Positions 33,799-42,551 of a stretch of 64,000 nt of DNA are shown here, piece by piece. The DNA comes from Clostridium formicaceticum (GTDB lineage Bacteria; Bacillota; Clostridia; Peptostreptococcales; Natronincolaceae), in the NCBI RefSeq assembly GCF_001854185.1, contig NZ_CP017603.1, positions 2,976,001 to 3,040,000 on the forward strand, read 5' to 3'. The stretch's first letter is position 1. Each line of letters opens with the position of its first letter. Position numbers and translations under genes: made by a program. The notes beneath the pieces are model-generated. The model saw only the letters and a list, made by a program, of their open reading frames with translations, was not told the DNA's origin and searched no databases.

Positions 33799-34647
33799 AT
33801 GAAAAAAACAGATATAGATTTTCATTATCCTGATGATTCATTTTATTTTTCCCAGCGTGAAGTGCTTGGGCACTTTAGTATGTTTTCTAATCACTTTCAT
33901 AATCAATACGAACTTTACTATCTTTTATCAGGAGAAAGATATTACTTTATTAAAGATAGCATTTTCCATGTAAAACCTGGAAATATAGTATTAATTAATG
34001 AACATGATTTGCATAAAACAATAGATGCTGGTACACCAAACCATGTAAGAATTTTGATTAACTTTAGCAAAAATTATATTACGCCATCACCTTATATGGA
34101 GCAGCTTTTGTATCAACTTTTTTCGGGGAACAATCATGTGATTCCTTTTCTCCCAGGAGATCAACAATATGTAGAAGCTCTATTGGATAAAATTGCTCGG
34201 GAAATACAAAATAAAGTTATTGGCTTTGAGATTATTTTACAGTCGAGCCTGATGGAACTTTTAGTGTATATTAAAAGGTATATAGAAGAAAATCGACACA
34301 ATATATTGGTACGTCCTAGTCCGATGCATGAAAAAATATCTGAAATTGTTCAGTATATTAATAATAATTACAGCGATGATCTATCTCTCCCATCTACTTC
34401 GAAAAAGTTTTTTATTAGTCAATATTATTTAAGCAGAGCCTTTAAGCAGGCAACGGGATTTACTTTTATTGAGTATATAAATAGCATACGGATTCGAGAA
34501 GCACAACGTTTATTAAGAGAAACAAATTATAAAGTGATTGATATTGCTGAAAAAGTTGGATTTAAAAATATTTCTCACTTTGGCAGAGTGTTTAAAGAGA
34601 TCACAGGCTTTTCTCCATTAAACTATAGGAAATCAAATAAAGTGTAG
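33799..34647 (+). CDS. AraC family transcriptional regulator
   Basis: A 282-residue regulator with an N-terminal cupin-like sensor domain (residues 20-95: HFHNQYELYYLLSGERYYFI, VKPGNIVLINEHDLHKTI). The C-terminal two-HTH AraC domain has FISQYYLSRAFKQATGFTFI, IRIREAQRLLRETNYKVIDI and FKNISHFGRVFKEITGFSPL. Start taken as the ATG at 33799, because AGGTGA lies six bases before it. It is divergent from the MATE gene and may control it in response to a small ligand. Confidence 0.9.
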   Translation: MKKTDIDFHYPDDSFYFSQREVLGHFSMFSNHFHNQYELYYLLSGERYYFIKDSIFHVKPGNIVLINEHDLHKTIDAGTPNHVRILINFSKNYITPSPYMEQLLYQLFSGNNHVIPFLPGDQQYVEALLDKIAREIQNKVIGFEIILQSSLMELLVYIKRYIEENRHNILVRPSPMHEKISEIVQYINNNYSDDLSLPSTSKKFFISQYYLSRAFKQATGFTFIEYINSIRIREAQRLLRETNYKVIDIAEKVGFKNISHFGRVFKEITGFSPLNYRKSNKV

Positions 34648-34954
34648 AATAATCATTAAAAAATCCAAAATAATGCAGTTTTTAATATATCAAAACCTAT
34701 AGTTATATGGCTGGTATAAGTGAAAAATTTGTAATAGTAAGAGTAATTATATCTTCCAGTTATAATACTAATGAAATAACCTTCTATGGCCAACAGCAGA
34801 AGATATATTCTTAAAAACATCTAAAAATGATGGATGCAATAAAAAATAAACTTCAAACTGTAATATGTAGTTCATTTATTCATATGCTTCCAATAAAAAT
34901 TCTGCTATGATGATAATAGAAATAAAGCAAAAGTTAATAGGAGTGAAGAACATA
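34648..34954. other. Intergenic, nothing recognised
   Basis: Just over 300 AT-rich bases between the regulator and hflX. A TATGAT at 34904 could be the hflX -10 box. No hairpin or ORF stands out. Confidence 0.5.
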
Positions 34955-36253
34955 ATGGAAAGAGAAAATTTAGAAACTTTAAAGGAAATTCCTCAAATTA
35001 GAGGTTTGTTGGTAGGGCTAAGTGTTTCTAACAAAGTACAGGATGAATCTTTAGATGAATCTATGGAGGAGTTAGAGGAATTAGCAAAGGCTGCTGGGGT
35101 GGAGGTAGTTGCTGTGGTGGTGCAGAATAGACCTGCTGTTCATGTAGCCTACTATATAGGAAAGGGTAAAGTTCAAGAAATAAGTGAATTATGTAAGCAT
35201 CATGAAATAGATCTAGTTATTTTCAATGATGAGCTATCCGGATCACAAATAAGGAATTTAGAAGAAGTTATTGGGGTAGACGTTATTGACAGAACTACTT
35301 TAATCCTAGATATATTTGCACAAAGGGCCCAGACAAAAGAAGGGAAGCTACAGGTGGAACTAGCTCAACTGAAATACCGCCTTCCAAGATTAACTGGTTT
35401 AGGAAAACAACTATCTAGGCAAGGGGGAGGTATAGGTACCAGAGGTCCTGGAGAAATGAAACTAGAAACCGATAGGAGACATATTTTAAGAAGGATTGAT
35501 GATATAAGGGGACAGTTAAAAGACGTTAAAAAAGTTAGGGAAACCCAGAGAGCGCAACGATTAAAGTCAGATCTTCCTATTGTTGCATTAGTAGGATATA
35601 CAAATGCAGGTAAATCTTCTTTAATGAATGCTTTTTTAAGGCAAAGTGAGGATTATGATGAAAAGCGAGAAGTATATGCAAAGAATCAGCTATTTGCTAC
35701 TTTGGATACTTCTTTAAGAAAAATAATTTTGTCGAACAAATTTGAATTTCTTCTAACGGATACTGTTGGCTTTGTTAGCAAGCTGCCGCATGATTTAGTA
35801 GATGCTTTTAAGTCGACATTAGAAGAAGTAAAATATGCAGACCTATTAATCCATGTTATTGATGCATCCAATCAAAACTATGAACTGCAAAAACTAACAA
35901 CTTTAAAAGTATTAAAGGAGTTAGGCGTGGATAACAAAAAAATTATTGACGTTTTCAATAAGTGTGATTTGCTGCAAGATCTATCAGAAGCGCCTAAAAG
36001 TGAAAACGCCATTTCTATTTCTGCAATCACCGGCAAGAATTTAGATCAATTAATACGTATGATAGATAATATGATTGGTAAAAAAATACTTGAAATAAGT
36101 TTGTTGATTCCCTACAATAAAGGAAATATTGTTTCCCAATTACACAAAGAAGCGGAAGTATTATCTACAGAGTATCAAGAATCTGGTATTGTCTTAAATG
36201 TTAATATAGAAGAAAACTACTATGAAAAATATAAAGAGTTTCATTTAGCATAA
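34955..36253 (+). CDS. hflX: GTPase HflX
   Basis: A 432-residue ribosome-associated GTPase. The N-terminal HflX domain has NRPAVHVAYYIGKGKVQEIS, and GGGIGTRGPGEMKLETDRR is a family hallmark. G1 is GYTNAGKSSLMN, G3 DTVGFVSKLP and G4 FNKCDL. HflX splits stalled 70S ribosomes under stress. Start chosen at 34955, with GGAG ten bases upstream; an in-frame ATG at 34907 has no such site. Usually essential only under stress. Confidence 0.95.
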   Translation: MERENLETLKEIPQIRGLLVGLSVSNKVQDESLDESMEELEELAKAAGVEVVAVVVQNRPAVHVAYYIGKGKVQEISELCKHHEIDLVIFNDELSGSQIRNLEEVIGVDVIDRTTLILDIFAQRAQTKEGKLQVELAQLKYRLPRLTGLGKQLSRQGGGIGTRGPGEMKLETDRRHILRRIDDIRGQLKDVKKVRETQRAQRLKSDLPIVALVGYTNAGKSSLMNAFLRQSEDYDEKREVYAKNQLFATLDTSLRKIILSNKFEFLLTDTVGFVSKLPHDLVDAFKSTLEEVKYADLLIHVIDASNQNYELQKLTTLKVLKELGVDNKKIIDVFNKCDLLQDLSEAPKSENAISISAITGKNLDQLIRMIDNMIGKKILEISLLIPYNKGNIVSQLHKEAEVLSTEYQESGIVLNVNIEENYYEKYKEFHLA

Positions 36254-36298
36254 ATATTCCCCCTCATGAGGGGAAATATTTATGCTAAATTTTTTTTG
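36244..36298 (+). terminator. Strong terminator covering the hflX stop
   Basis: A 46-base near-perfect palindrome (TTTAGCATAAATATT at 36244 to AATATTTATGCTAAA at 36289) with a CATG turn, followed by TTTTTTTT. The hflX stop codon lies within its left arm. Confidence 0.92.
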
Positions 36299-36382
36299 AA
36301 TCATTTCAAAAAAATGGAATACACTATATAGTAAAGGAAATAAAAGTTACAAGAAAATTTGAGTAAATATTCTGAAAAAATA

Positions 36383-36411
36383 TTGTAAATTTGTTTAAAT
36401 TAGTGTATGAT
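36383..36411 (+). promoter_or_regulatory. Promoter for the Nudix-like gene
   Basis: TTGTAA at 36383-36388 and TATGAT at 36406-36411 with 17-base spacing, 60 bases before the ATG. Fits a SigA-type promoter. Confidence 0.7.
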
Positions 36412-36473
36412 AGTAGATAATAACAATAATAGCAATTAAAAAACTAAAAATAATTCTTAAGGAGGTTTTAACC

Positions 36474-36914
36474 ATGATTTTTAGAAATTGCGCAGGTGGG
36501 GTAGTCTTCTATGCAAATCAAGTGTTTCTCCTAAAAAATGAAAAAAGTGAATGGGTGTTACCAAAAGGTAAAATTCGTAATGATGATACTTCCATTGATG
36601 CGGCTTTGAGTCGTGTTAAGGTAGAAACAGGCATCGATGCCGAAATTCTATCAACAGCGGGAGATACATGTTACGAATTTTTTTCTATTTCAAGAAAACA
36701 GCCGGTATGCAACCAAATCACTTGGTATATAATGAAGGCAACAAATAAAGATTTTGAAATAAACAACAAACTAGGCTTTAAGGGAGGAGGATTTTATCCA
36801 ATAGATGAAGCCTTAGATATAATTACTTATAGTCAAGATCAATCTCTTGTTAGTTTATCCTATAGAAAATATAAGGAAATTATGAAAGAAAAGAAAGAAA
36901 AACTAGCAGTATAA
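36474..36914 (+). CDS. Nudix-fold protein with degenerate box
   Basis: A 146-residue protein starting MIFRNCAGGVVFYANQVFLL and WVLPKGKIRNDDTSIDAALS, as in Nudix enzymes. The Nudix box GX5EX7REUXEEXGU becomes GKIRNDDTSIDAALSRVKVE followed by TG, so an acidic residue is Asp and one of the EE pair is Val. Catalysis may be weakened, with only a binding role. AAGGAGG lies eight bases upstream. Sits alone between two terminators. Confidence 0.75.
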   Translation: MIFRNCAGGVVFYANQVFLLKNEKSEWVLPKGKIRNDDTSIDAALSRVKVETGIDAEILSTAGDTCYEFFSISRKQPVCNQITWYIMKATNKDFEINNKLGFKGGGFYPIDEALDIITYSQDQSLVSLSYRKYKEIMKEKKEKLAV

Positions 36915-36927
36915 CTTTTATAAACAT

Positions 36928-36957
36928 AAAAAGAAGCAGCGAAGGCTGCTTCTTTTT
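36928..36957 (+). terminator. Intrinsic terminator
   Basis: AAAAAGAAGCAGC and GCTGCTTCTTTTT around a GAAG tetraloop. A perfect 13-base stem with terminal T-run. Confidence 0.92.
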
Positions 36958-37085
36958 GCGAGAAAATATGATATAATTATTAATTGATATTATATATAAA
37001 TTAAGGCAAATTATATCCTTAAATAGATAAAAATTAGTTTGGGAGACAGTTTGTGGTCAATATATAGTAAAAGGAATGAAGTGTT

Positions 37086-37733
37086 ATGTTGAAGGAATAC
37101 AGAACCATTTATGAAGCAGGTGTTAAAGAAATTGTGATTGAGAAGTCTAGGTTCATAGGTTATGCAAAACCTATTATATCAGAGGAAGAAGCAGTTCAAT
37201 TCATTGGAGAAATCAAAGCAAAACATAAAGATGCTACCCATAATGTGCCTGCTTATGTTGTCGGAGGAAATAATGAAATACAGAGATACAGCGATGATGG
37301 AGAGCCTTCTGGAACCGCAGGTATTCCAGTATTAGAAGTCATAAAAAAAGAAAATCTACGAAATGTAGCAGTGGTGGTAACCAGGTACTTTGGTGGTGTA
37401 AAGCTAGGCGCTGGAGGATTGGTAAGAGCCTACACAAAGGGAGCTAAAATAGCATTGGATGATGGAAAAATAGTTACCAAGCGGCTCTATAGAAGGATAC
37501 ATATAAAAATAGACTATACTTTGTTAGGGAAAGTTCAAAATGAAATCTTACAAAAGGGATACTTATTACAAAATACCGAATATGATGATGCAGTACATTT
37601 TTTTGTCTATATCCTTTTAGATGAGGTGGATTTATTTAAAAAACAAATGATAGAATGGACAAATGCTCGATGTGAAATCATAGAAAATGAAGAGAAATAT
37701 CTTACTGAATTGGATAATCAAATTATCTTTTGA
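37086..37733 (+). CDS. YigZ/IMPACT family protein
   Basis: A 215-residue protein with the UPF0029 signature: IEKSRFIGYAKPI, KDATHNVPAYVVGG, RYSDDGEPSGTAGIPVLEVI and RYFGGVKLGAGGLVRAYTKG. YigZ proteins bind RNA or regulate translation; exact function is unclear. Complete in length, including the second ferredoxin-like domain (about 140-210). AAAGGAATGAAG lies upstream of the ATG. Confidence 0.92.
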   Translation: MLKEYRTIYEAGVKEIVIEKSRFIGYAKPIISEEEAVQFIGEIKAKHKDATHNVPAYVVGGNNEIQRYSDDGEPSGTAGIPVLEVIKKENLRNVAVVVTRYFGGVKLGAGGLVRAYTKGAKIALDDGKIVTKRLYRRIHIKIDYTLLGKVQNEILQKGYLLQNTEYDDAVHFFVYILLDEVDLFKKQMIEWTNARCEIIENEEKYLTELDNQIIF

Positions 37734-37792
37734 TAAGAATAATATAGAATATCTAAGTGAAAAGAGCAAATTTAGATTTTAGGAGGAAAACT

Positions 37793-38188
37793 ATGGATAT
37801 TATTGAAAAAAATAAAAAAGAAATGCTAGAAAAGAAAGTTTGGGCTGTTGTTGGAGCTACTCCAGATACAAAAAAGTTCGGATACAAAATTTATAAAAAA
37901 CTAAAAGAGCGTGGTTACACTGTTTATGGAATTAACCCTAACTGTCAGGAAATAGAGGGAAGTAAAATCTATTCTTCACTTAAGGATCTGCCTGAAAAAC
38001 CAGAATGTGTTGATATGGTGGTTCGCCCCAATATCAGTAAGGTGGTGCTGGAGGAAATTAAAGACTTAGAAATACCCTATGTTTGGTTTCAACCGGGTAC
38101 CTTTGATGAGGAGACTATTAACAAAGCAGAAGCGTATAATCTAAATATCGTTTATTATGATTGTGTTTTGGTGGCATTAGATCAGTAG
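37793..38188 (+). CDS. CoA-binding domain protein
   Basis: A 131-residue Rossmann protein of the YccU type. KKVWAVVGATPDTKKFGYKI (CoA-binding loop), TVYGINPNCQEIEGSKIYSS, and GTFDEETINKAEAYNLNIVY are typical. The protein binds CoA but its reaction is unknown. The start is at 37793, because AGGAGG lies seven bases before it; a longer frame from 37757 lacks one. Close behind yigZ. Confidence 0.88.
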   Translation: MDIIEKNKKEMLEKKVWAVVGATPDTKKFGYKIYKKLKERGYTVYGINPNCQEIEGSKIYSSLKDLPEKPECVDMVVRPNISKVVLEEIKDLEIPYVWFQPGTFDEETINKAEAYNLNIVYYDCVLVALDQ

Positions 38189-38210
38189 GGTAAAGGTTTT
38201 TACCCTACAC
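38187..38210 (+). terminator. Weak terminator-like hairpin
   Basis: TAGGGTAAA and TTTACCCTA pair around a short loop after the CoA-binding gene. It lacks a clear T-run, and convergent genes meet here. Confidence 0.45.
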
Positions 38211-38298
38211 TGTTTTATCTAGAAAATCATGCTTTATAACTTTATGGGTGAAATAATGTGCAAAGGTACTTTTTTTAGATAAAAACAACCAAGCAAAG

Positions 38299-38664
38299 TT
38301 ATTTCTCTCTTGGCACCTTATCTTTATACAAAATTTCATAAACCCCCATAATCAGAAGAAAAACACCAAACAATCGTCTTAAGCTAGAAGAAGGTAGTGT
38401 TAAAGCTAGTTTAGAACCTGCCCATGCTCCCAATAAACCAAAGAGTACAATAGGTAAGCTAAGTTTAAATAAAACATCTCTATTCTTCACATGAATAATC
38501 AATGCAACAATAGCAATGGGAATAAAAGAGATTAAATTAATGCTTTGAATTGTTTGCTGTTTAAAGTTCGTCAAAAAAATTAATCCAGGGATGAGTATCG
38601 TGCCCCCACCAATCCCCATGCCTCCAATAATCCCTGCAAATAACCCTAATATAAATATTGCCAT
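38299..38664 (-). CDS. TauE/SafE family permease, second half
   Basis: A 121-residue protein with four membrane helices. The motif FAGIIGGMGIGGGTILIPGL is the TauE/SafE signature and SLRRLFGVFLLIMGVYEIL is its end. It is half the normal size of the sulfite/organosulfonate exporters; the partner half lies directly upstream and overlaps (TAATG). The two would form a heterodimer. Substrate unknown. Confidence 0.85.
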   Translation of the reverse strand: MAIFILGLFAGIIGGMGIGGGTILIPGLIFLTNFKQQTIQSINLISFIPIAIVALIIHVKNRDVLFKLSLPIVLFGLLGAWAGSKLALTLPSSSLRRLFGVFLLIMGVYEILYKDKVPREK

Positions 38665-39023
38665 TAAAACACCATCCTTAAGGCGGCTAAGATCATAAAA
38701 ACGCCAAATATCTTTCTTAAGTAGCTATCAGAAAAGTGGGTTAGTGCTCTAGAACCGATATAGCTTCCTGCTATTCCCCCTAAAGCTACTTTCCAAGTCA
38801 CATCTAATGCAGAAAAACCCTGGCTGTAATAAACAAAGCTGCTAACCAAAGCAAAGGGAAGAATAATGGATATAGCAGTAGCATGAGCCTTGTGTTGCGG
38901 AACGCTAAAAACAAAATTTAAAGCAGGGACAATAATTGTACCTCCTCCTGCTCCAAATAAACCATTAATCACACCAGCTATAAATCCTATGCCTATAATT
39001 TTAAGCCAATAAACACCCTTCAT
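38664..39023 (-). CDS. TauE/SafE family permease, first half
   Basis: A 119-residue protein. IGFIAGVINGLFGAGGGTII is the family motif, and four helices end with SYLRKIFGVFMILAALRM. Start taken at 39023; GGGGTGG lies eight bases upstream. Its stop overlaps the start of the second half. Two-gene versions occur in several Clostridia. The nearby cysK, divergent, hints at sulfur metabolism. Confidence 0.85.
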   Translation of the reverse strand: MKGVYWLKIIGIGFIAGVINGLFGAGGGTIIVPALNFVFSVPQHKAHATAISIILPFALVSSFVYYSQGFSALDVTWKVALGGIAGSYIGSRALTHFSDSYLRKIFGVFMILAALRMVF

Positions 39024-39211
39024 AACGATAACCACCCCAAGAGAAGATAATAACTAAAAAAACTTAGATGAAATTGCTTAGATTTCATATTCAGATAAAA
39101 TTAATTTAACCATATAATATGAAACTATTCACCATAGTTTATTTACAGTGATGGATAATAAGCATATAATGTTTTTTAGAAGTCTAAATAGTAGAGAGGG
39201 GAAGATTCGTT

Positions 39212-40129
39212 ATGAAAAAAGCCAATTATATCTACGAATTGATTGGTAATACACCAATGGTAAAGTTAAATCGAATTGTGGAGATGGGTATGGCAGATGT
39301 TTATCTAAAGCTAGAATTTTTTAATCCTGGGAGTAGCATAAAAGATAGAATTGCTTTAAGCATGATAGAAGCTGCAGAAAAAGAGGGAAAACTAAAGAAA
39401 GATTCTACTATTATAGAACCCACTAGTGGCAATACTGGGATAGGGTTAGCTATGATTGCTGCTGCTAAAGGCTATTCTATTATCCTAGTTATGCCTGAAA
39501 CAATGAGCATAGAGAGAAGAAAATTATTGAAGGCTTATGGTGCTGAAATCCTACTTACACCTGGTGAAAAGGGAATGAAAGGAGCCATCGATAAAGCGCA
39601 AGAGCTTGTTGAACAAAATTCCAATTACTTTATGCCACAACAATTTGAAAATCCTGCAAACACTGAAGTTCATAGGAGATTCACTGCAAAAGAGATATGG
39701 GAACAGATGGAAGGGGAAATAGACGGGTTTGTAGCAGGGGTTGGTACAGGTGGCACATTGACGGGCGTAGGAGAGATACTAAAAGAAAAAAACAAAAACA
39801 TTAAAATTATAGCTGTAGAGCCGTCAAAATCACCAGTTCTTTCAGGTGGGGAAGCTGGTCCTCATAAAATCCAAGGGATAGGTGCAGGGTTTACACCTGT
39901 TATTTTAAATGAAGCAATCATTGATGAAATTATCAAAGTAGAAGATGCAGTAGCCATGGAAGTAGCAAGAAAAATGGCAGCCATAGAGGGAATACTAGTA
40001 GGTATATCCTCTGGAGCTGCTATTCATGCAGCGCTACAAGTAGCAAAAAAATTAGGGGAAGGGAAAAAAGTAGTTGCAATAATCCCCTCTTGTGGTGAAA
40101 GGTATTTGAGTACAGAGTTATTTCAGTAG
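39212..40129 (+). CDS. cysK: Cysteine synthase A
   Basis: A 305-residue PLP-dependent O-acetylserine sulfhydrylase. The PLP lysine is in [20 protein letters not shown] binds the substrate carboxylate and [10 protein letters not shown] the PLP phosphate. Length is that of CysK. GAGGGGAAG precedes the ATG. It makes cysteine from O-acetylserine and sulfide. No T-box or SMK-like structure was recognised upstream. Confidence 0.95.
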   Translation: MKKANYIYELIGNTPMVKLNRIVEMGMADVYLKLEFFNPGSSIKDRIALSMIEAAEKEGKLKKDSTIIEPTSGNTGIGLAMIAAAKGYSIILVMPETMSIERRKLLKAYGAEILLTPGEKGMKGAIDKAQELVEQNSNYFMPQQFENPANTEVHRRFTAKEIWEQMEGEIDGFVAGVGTGGTLTGVGEILKEKNKNIKIIAVEPSKSPVLSGGEAGPHKIQGIGAGFTPVILNEAIIDEIIKVEDAVAMEVARKMAAIEGILVGISSGAAIHAALQVAKKLGEGKKVVAIIPSCGERYLSTELFQ

Positions 40130-40167
40130 AAAAAGTATATAAATAAAGAATAGGAAGGGAGATTATC

Positions 40168-40929
40168 ATGTCTAGCAGCAAAGAAATACAAGAAAAGATA
40201 AAAATTGTTGTAGATTGGCTTAGAGAACAAGTCAAGTCTTCTGGCACCAAGGGGCTAGTGGTAGGGATATCAGGGGGTATTGATTCTGCAGTAGTAGCGA
40301 ATCTAATAAAAAAAGCCTTTCCCGATAACTCTATGGGAGTAATCTTGCCGATAAAAAGTACCTTAAAGGATGTAGAGGATGGAAGCTTAGTAGCGAATAC
40401 TTGTGACATTTCTTATCTAACAATTGATTTGAGTCAGCAGCATGAAGATATTATGGGAAAAGTACTAGATGAATTAAAGAGAACAGGACAGTATAATGAA
40501 AATAATCTAAGAATGATGGATGCTAATCTAAGAGCAAGACTCAGAATGAGTACTCTTTATTCTATAGCGAATAATCTTCACTATTTGGTTGTTGGAACAG
40601 ATAATGCTGCGGAAGTACATACTGGTTATTTTACGAAATATGGGGATGGCGGTGTAGACTTATTACCTATAGCTTCATTAAAAAAATGTGAAGTATATCA
40701 ATGGGCTGAAGCTTTAGCTGTGCCTCAAGCAATTTTAGATAGAGCCCCTTCAGCTGGATTATGGGAAGGACAAACTGATGAAATAGAGATGGGGGTTACT
40801 TATAGGAGTATTGATCAATATCTAGATGGTAAATCTATTGATGAAAAAGATAAGGAGATTATTGATCGATTACATAAATCTTCTCAACACAAAAGACAGA
40901 TGCCTCCTAGCCCAAAAATCAATATATAA
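40168..40929 (+). CDS. nadE: NAD synthetase (ammonia-dependent)
   Basis: A 253-residue NadE without a glutaminase domain. It has the PP-loop VVGISGGIDSAVVANL and VVGTDNAAEVHTGYFTKYGD, with ASLKKCEVYQWAEAL. It converts deamido-NAD to NAD with ATP and ammonia. GGAAGGGAG precedes the ATG. 38 bases after cysK, so possibly on one transcript. Confidence 0.94.
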   Translation: MSSSKEIQEKIKIVVDWLREQVKSSGTKGLVVGISGGIDSAVVANLIKKAFPDNSMGVILPIKSTLKDVEDGSLVANTCDISYLTIDLSQQHEDIMGKVLDELKRTGQYNENNLRMMDANLRARLRMSTLYSIANNLHYLVVGTDNAAEVHTGYFTKYGDGGVDLLPIASLKKCEVYQWAEALAVPQAILDRAPSAGLWEGQTDEIEMGVTYRSIDQYLDGKSIDEKDKEIIDRLHKSSQHKRQMPPSPKINI

Positions 40930-41006
40930 ATTGATTAGCAGCGATAGTTGTGATAAAATTTATTTGATAAAAATTCATAGAAGAAGTTCATATAGAGAAG
41001 GAGCGA

Positions 41007-41729
41007 ATGAGAATGGGTCGAATTGGTAATATTAAAGATAGGAAGGCAAAGCAAGATTCCAAAAGAGCAAAGATCTACACAAAGCTTGCTAGATTGATAA
41101 CTGTAGCAGCGCGAGAAGGGGGAACAGACCCTGAATATAATGCTAGCTTAAAAAGTGCCATAGACAAAGCTAAAGCAGGTAATATGCCAAATGATAACAT
41201 AGATAGAGCTATAAAAAAAGCAGCGGGTGATGCTGGTGGAGACAAATATGAAAACATCATTTATGAAGGCTATGGACCAAGTGGTGTAGCTGTTGTTGTA
41301 GAAGCTTTAACAGACAATAGAAATAGAACTGCTGGAGAAGTAAGACATGCTTTTGACAAAAACGGGGGAAACCTAGGTACCACAGGTTGTGTTTCTTTCA
41401 TGTTTGATAGAAAAGGACAAATTATTATAGAAAAAACTGATGCTATCGATGAAGAAACCTTGATGATGGCGGCATTAGATGCTGGTGCAGAGGACTTTAT
41501 AGCAGAAGAGGAAGCCTATGAAGTAATTACATTACCAGAAGATTTTCCTGCTGTAAAGGATAAGTTATTAGAAGAAGGCTATAACTTTATTGAGGCTGAC
41601 ATTGTCTACATCCCTCAAACCCAAGCAGAACTTCAAGAAGCAGATGCGAAGAAAATGGAAAAATTAATCGATATGCTTGAAGATAATGATGATGTACAAG
41701 CGGTACATTATAATTGGAAGGAAGCTTAA
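41007..41729 (+). CDS. YebC/PmpR family transcriptional regulator
   Basis: A 240-residue protein: [40 protein letters not shown] and [20 protein letters not shown] are family-wide motifs. Such proteins regulate transcription or help translation of difficult sequences (TACO1). GAAGGAG lies five bases before the ATG; the in-frame Met at 41013 is an alternative. Confidence 0.93.
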   Translation: MRMGRIGNIKDRKAKQDSKRAKIYTKLARLITVAAREGGTDPEYNASLKSAIDKAKAGNMPNDNIDRAIKKAAGDAGGDKYENIIYEGYGPSGVAVVVEALTDNRNRTAGEVRHAFDKNGGNLGTTGCVSFMFDRKGQIIIEKTDAIDEETLMMAALDAGAEDFIAEEEAYEVITLPEDFPAVKDKLLEEGYNFIEADIVYIPQTQAELQEADAKKMEKLIDMLEDNDDVQAVHYNWKEA

Positions 41730-41855
41730 AAGATATGAAAGTTCAATGTTTATAAAGGTTTTTGTGGATTGTTGAATAATGACATACATACAAATTTTTT
41801 ATAAGCATTGACGTATGTTGAATTTTAATCCTCTGAGTTATGGATGTGCAAGTAG

Positions 41856-41911
41856 AACACCTTTTTATATGAATGTTTAATCAAAACGATTCATATAGGA
41901 GGGTGTTTTTC
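41856..41911 (+). terminator. Hairpin terminator upstream of deacylase gene
   Basis: AACACC at 41856 and TATATGAAT pair with ATTCATATA and GGTGTT (41889-41908), then TTTTT. It is placed to stop transcription from the YebC-family gene before the next gene. Confidence 0.65.
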
Positions 41912-41979
41912 TGATATAATATATGATGATAAATTATGTAAATATAAGTAAATATAACAAAAAGGAGTTGAGTAAGCTG

Positions 41980-42450
41980 ATGGAAGAAGTGTTACAAAGG
42001 GTGAAGGACTATATAGAAGCCTTACCGATAGAATTAAAAGTAATAGAATTTGAAGAAGGTAGTACTAAAACAGCACAAATGGCAGCAGACCAGCTGGGGG
42101 TAACAGTAGGAAAAATAGCAAAATCCATTTTATTTTTAGCTCAGGGGCAACCAACCTTGGTAGTTACCAGCGGAGATGTAAAGGTGCATACCAACGCTTT
42201 AAAAAAGATTTTAGGAGCTAAGCCTAAAATGGCAAAGGCGGAGGAATGTATTGAATTGACAGGATTTCCGCCAGGAGGTGTATGTCCTTTTGCTTTGAAA
42301 GCGCCTATAAAAATACTGATTGATAAAAGCATGGAGCGGTTTGATGTAGTTTATGCTGCTGCTGGAACTGCCAATACTGCTGTCCCCATCACAGTAGAAG
42401 AGCTTTTGATAATCACTCAGGGCGAACTGGTAGATATATGTGGAGAATAA
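41980..42450 (+). CDS. YbaK-like aminoacyl-tRNA deacylase
   Basis: A 156-residue YbaK/ProX-domain protein. It has STKTAQMAADQLGVTVGKIA, KSILFLAQGQPTLVVTSGDV and TGFPPGGVCPFALK. Members hydrolyse mischarged aminoacyl-tRNAs such as Ala-tRNA-Pro. Start placed at 41980; GGAG lies somewhat far (12 bases). An earlier in-frame ATG at 41923 has no ribosome site. Confidence 0.88.
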   Translation: MEEVLQRVKDYIEALPIELKVIEFEEGSTKTAQMAADQLGVTVGKIAKSILFLAQGQPTLVVTSGDVKVHTNALKKILGAKPKMAKAEECIELTGFPPGGVCPFALKAPIKILIDKSMERFDVVYAAAGTANTAVPITVEELLIITQGELVDICGE

Positions 42451-42551
42451 AAGTCTTAATTTTATGGGAATATAAAGGCAGAATCAAGATTGAAAATCAA
42501 AGAAATTGATACATTAGTATTTTCTGATTTTATAAGGAGTGGTGAAGTGTT

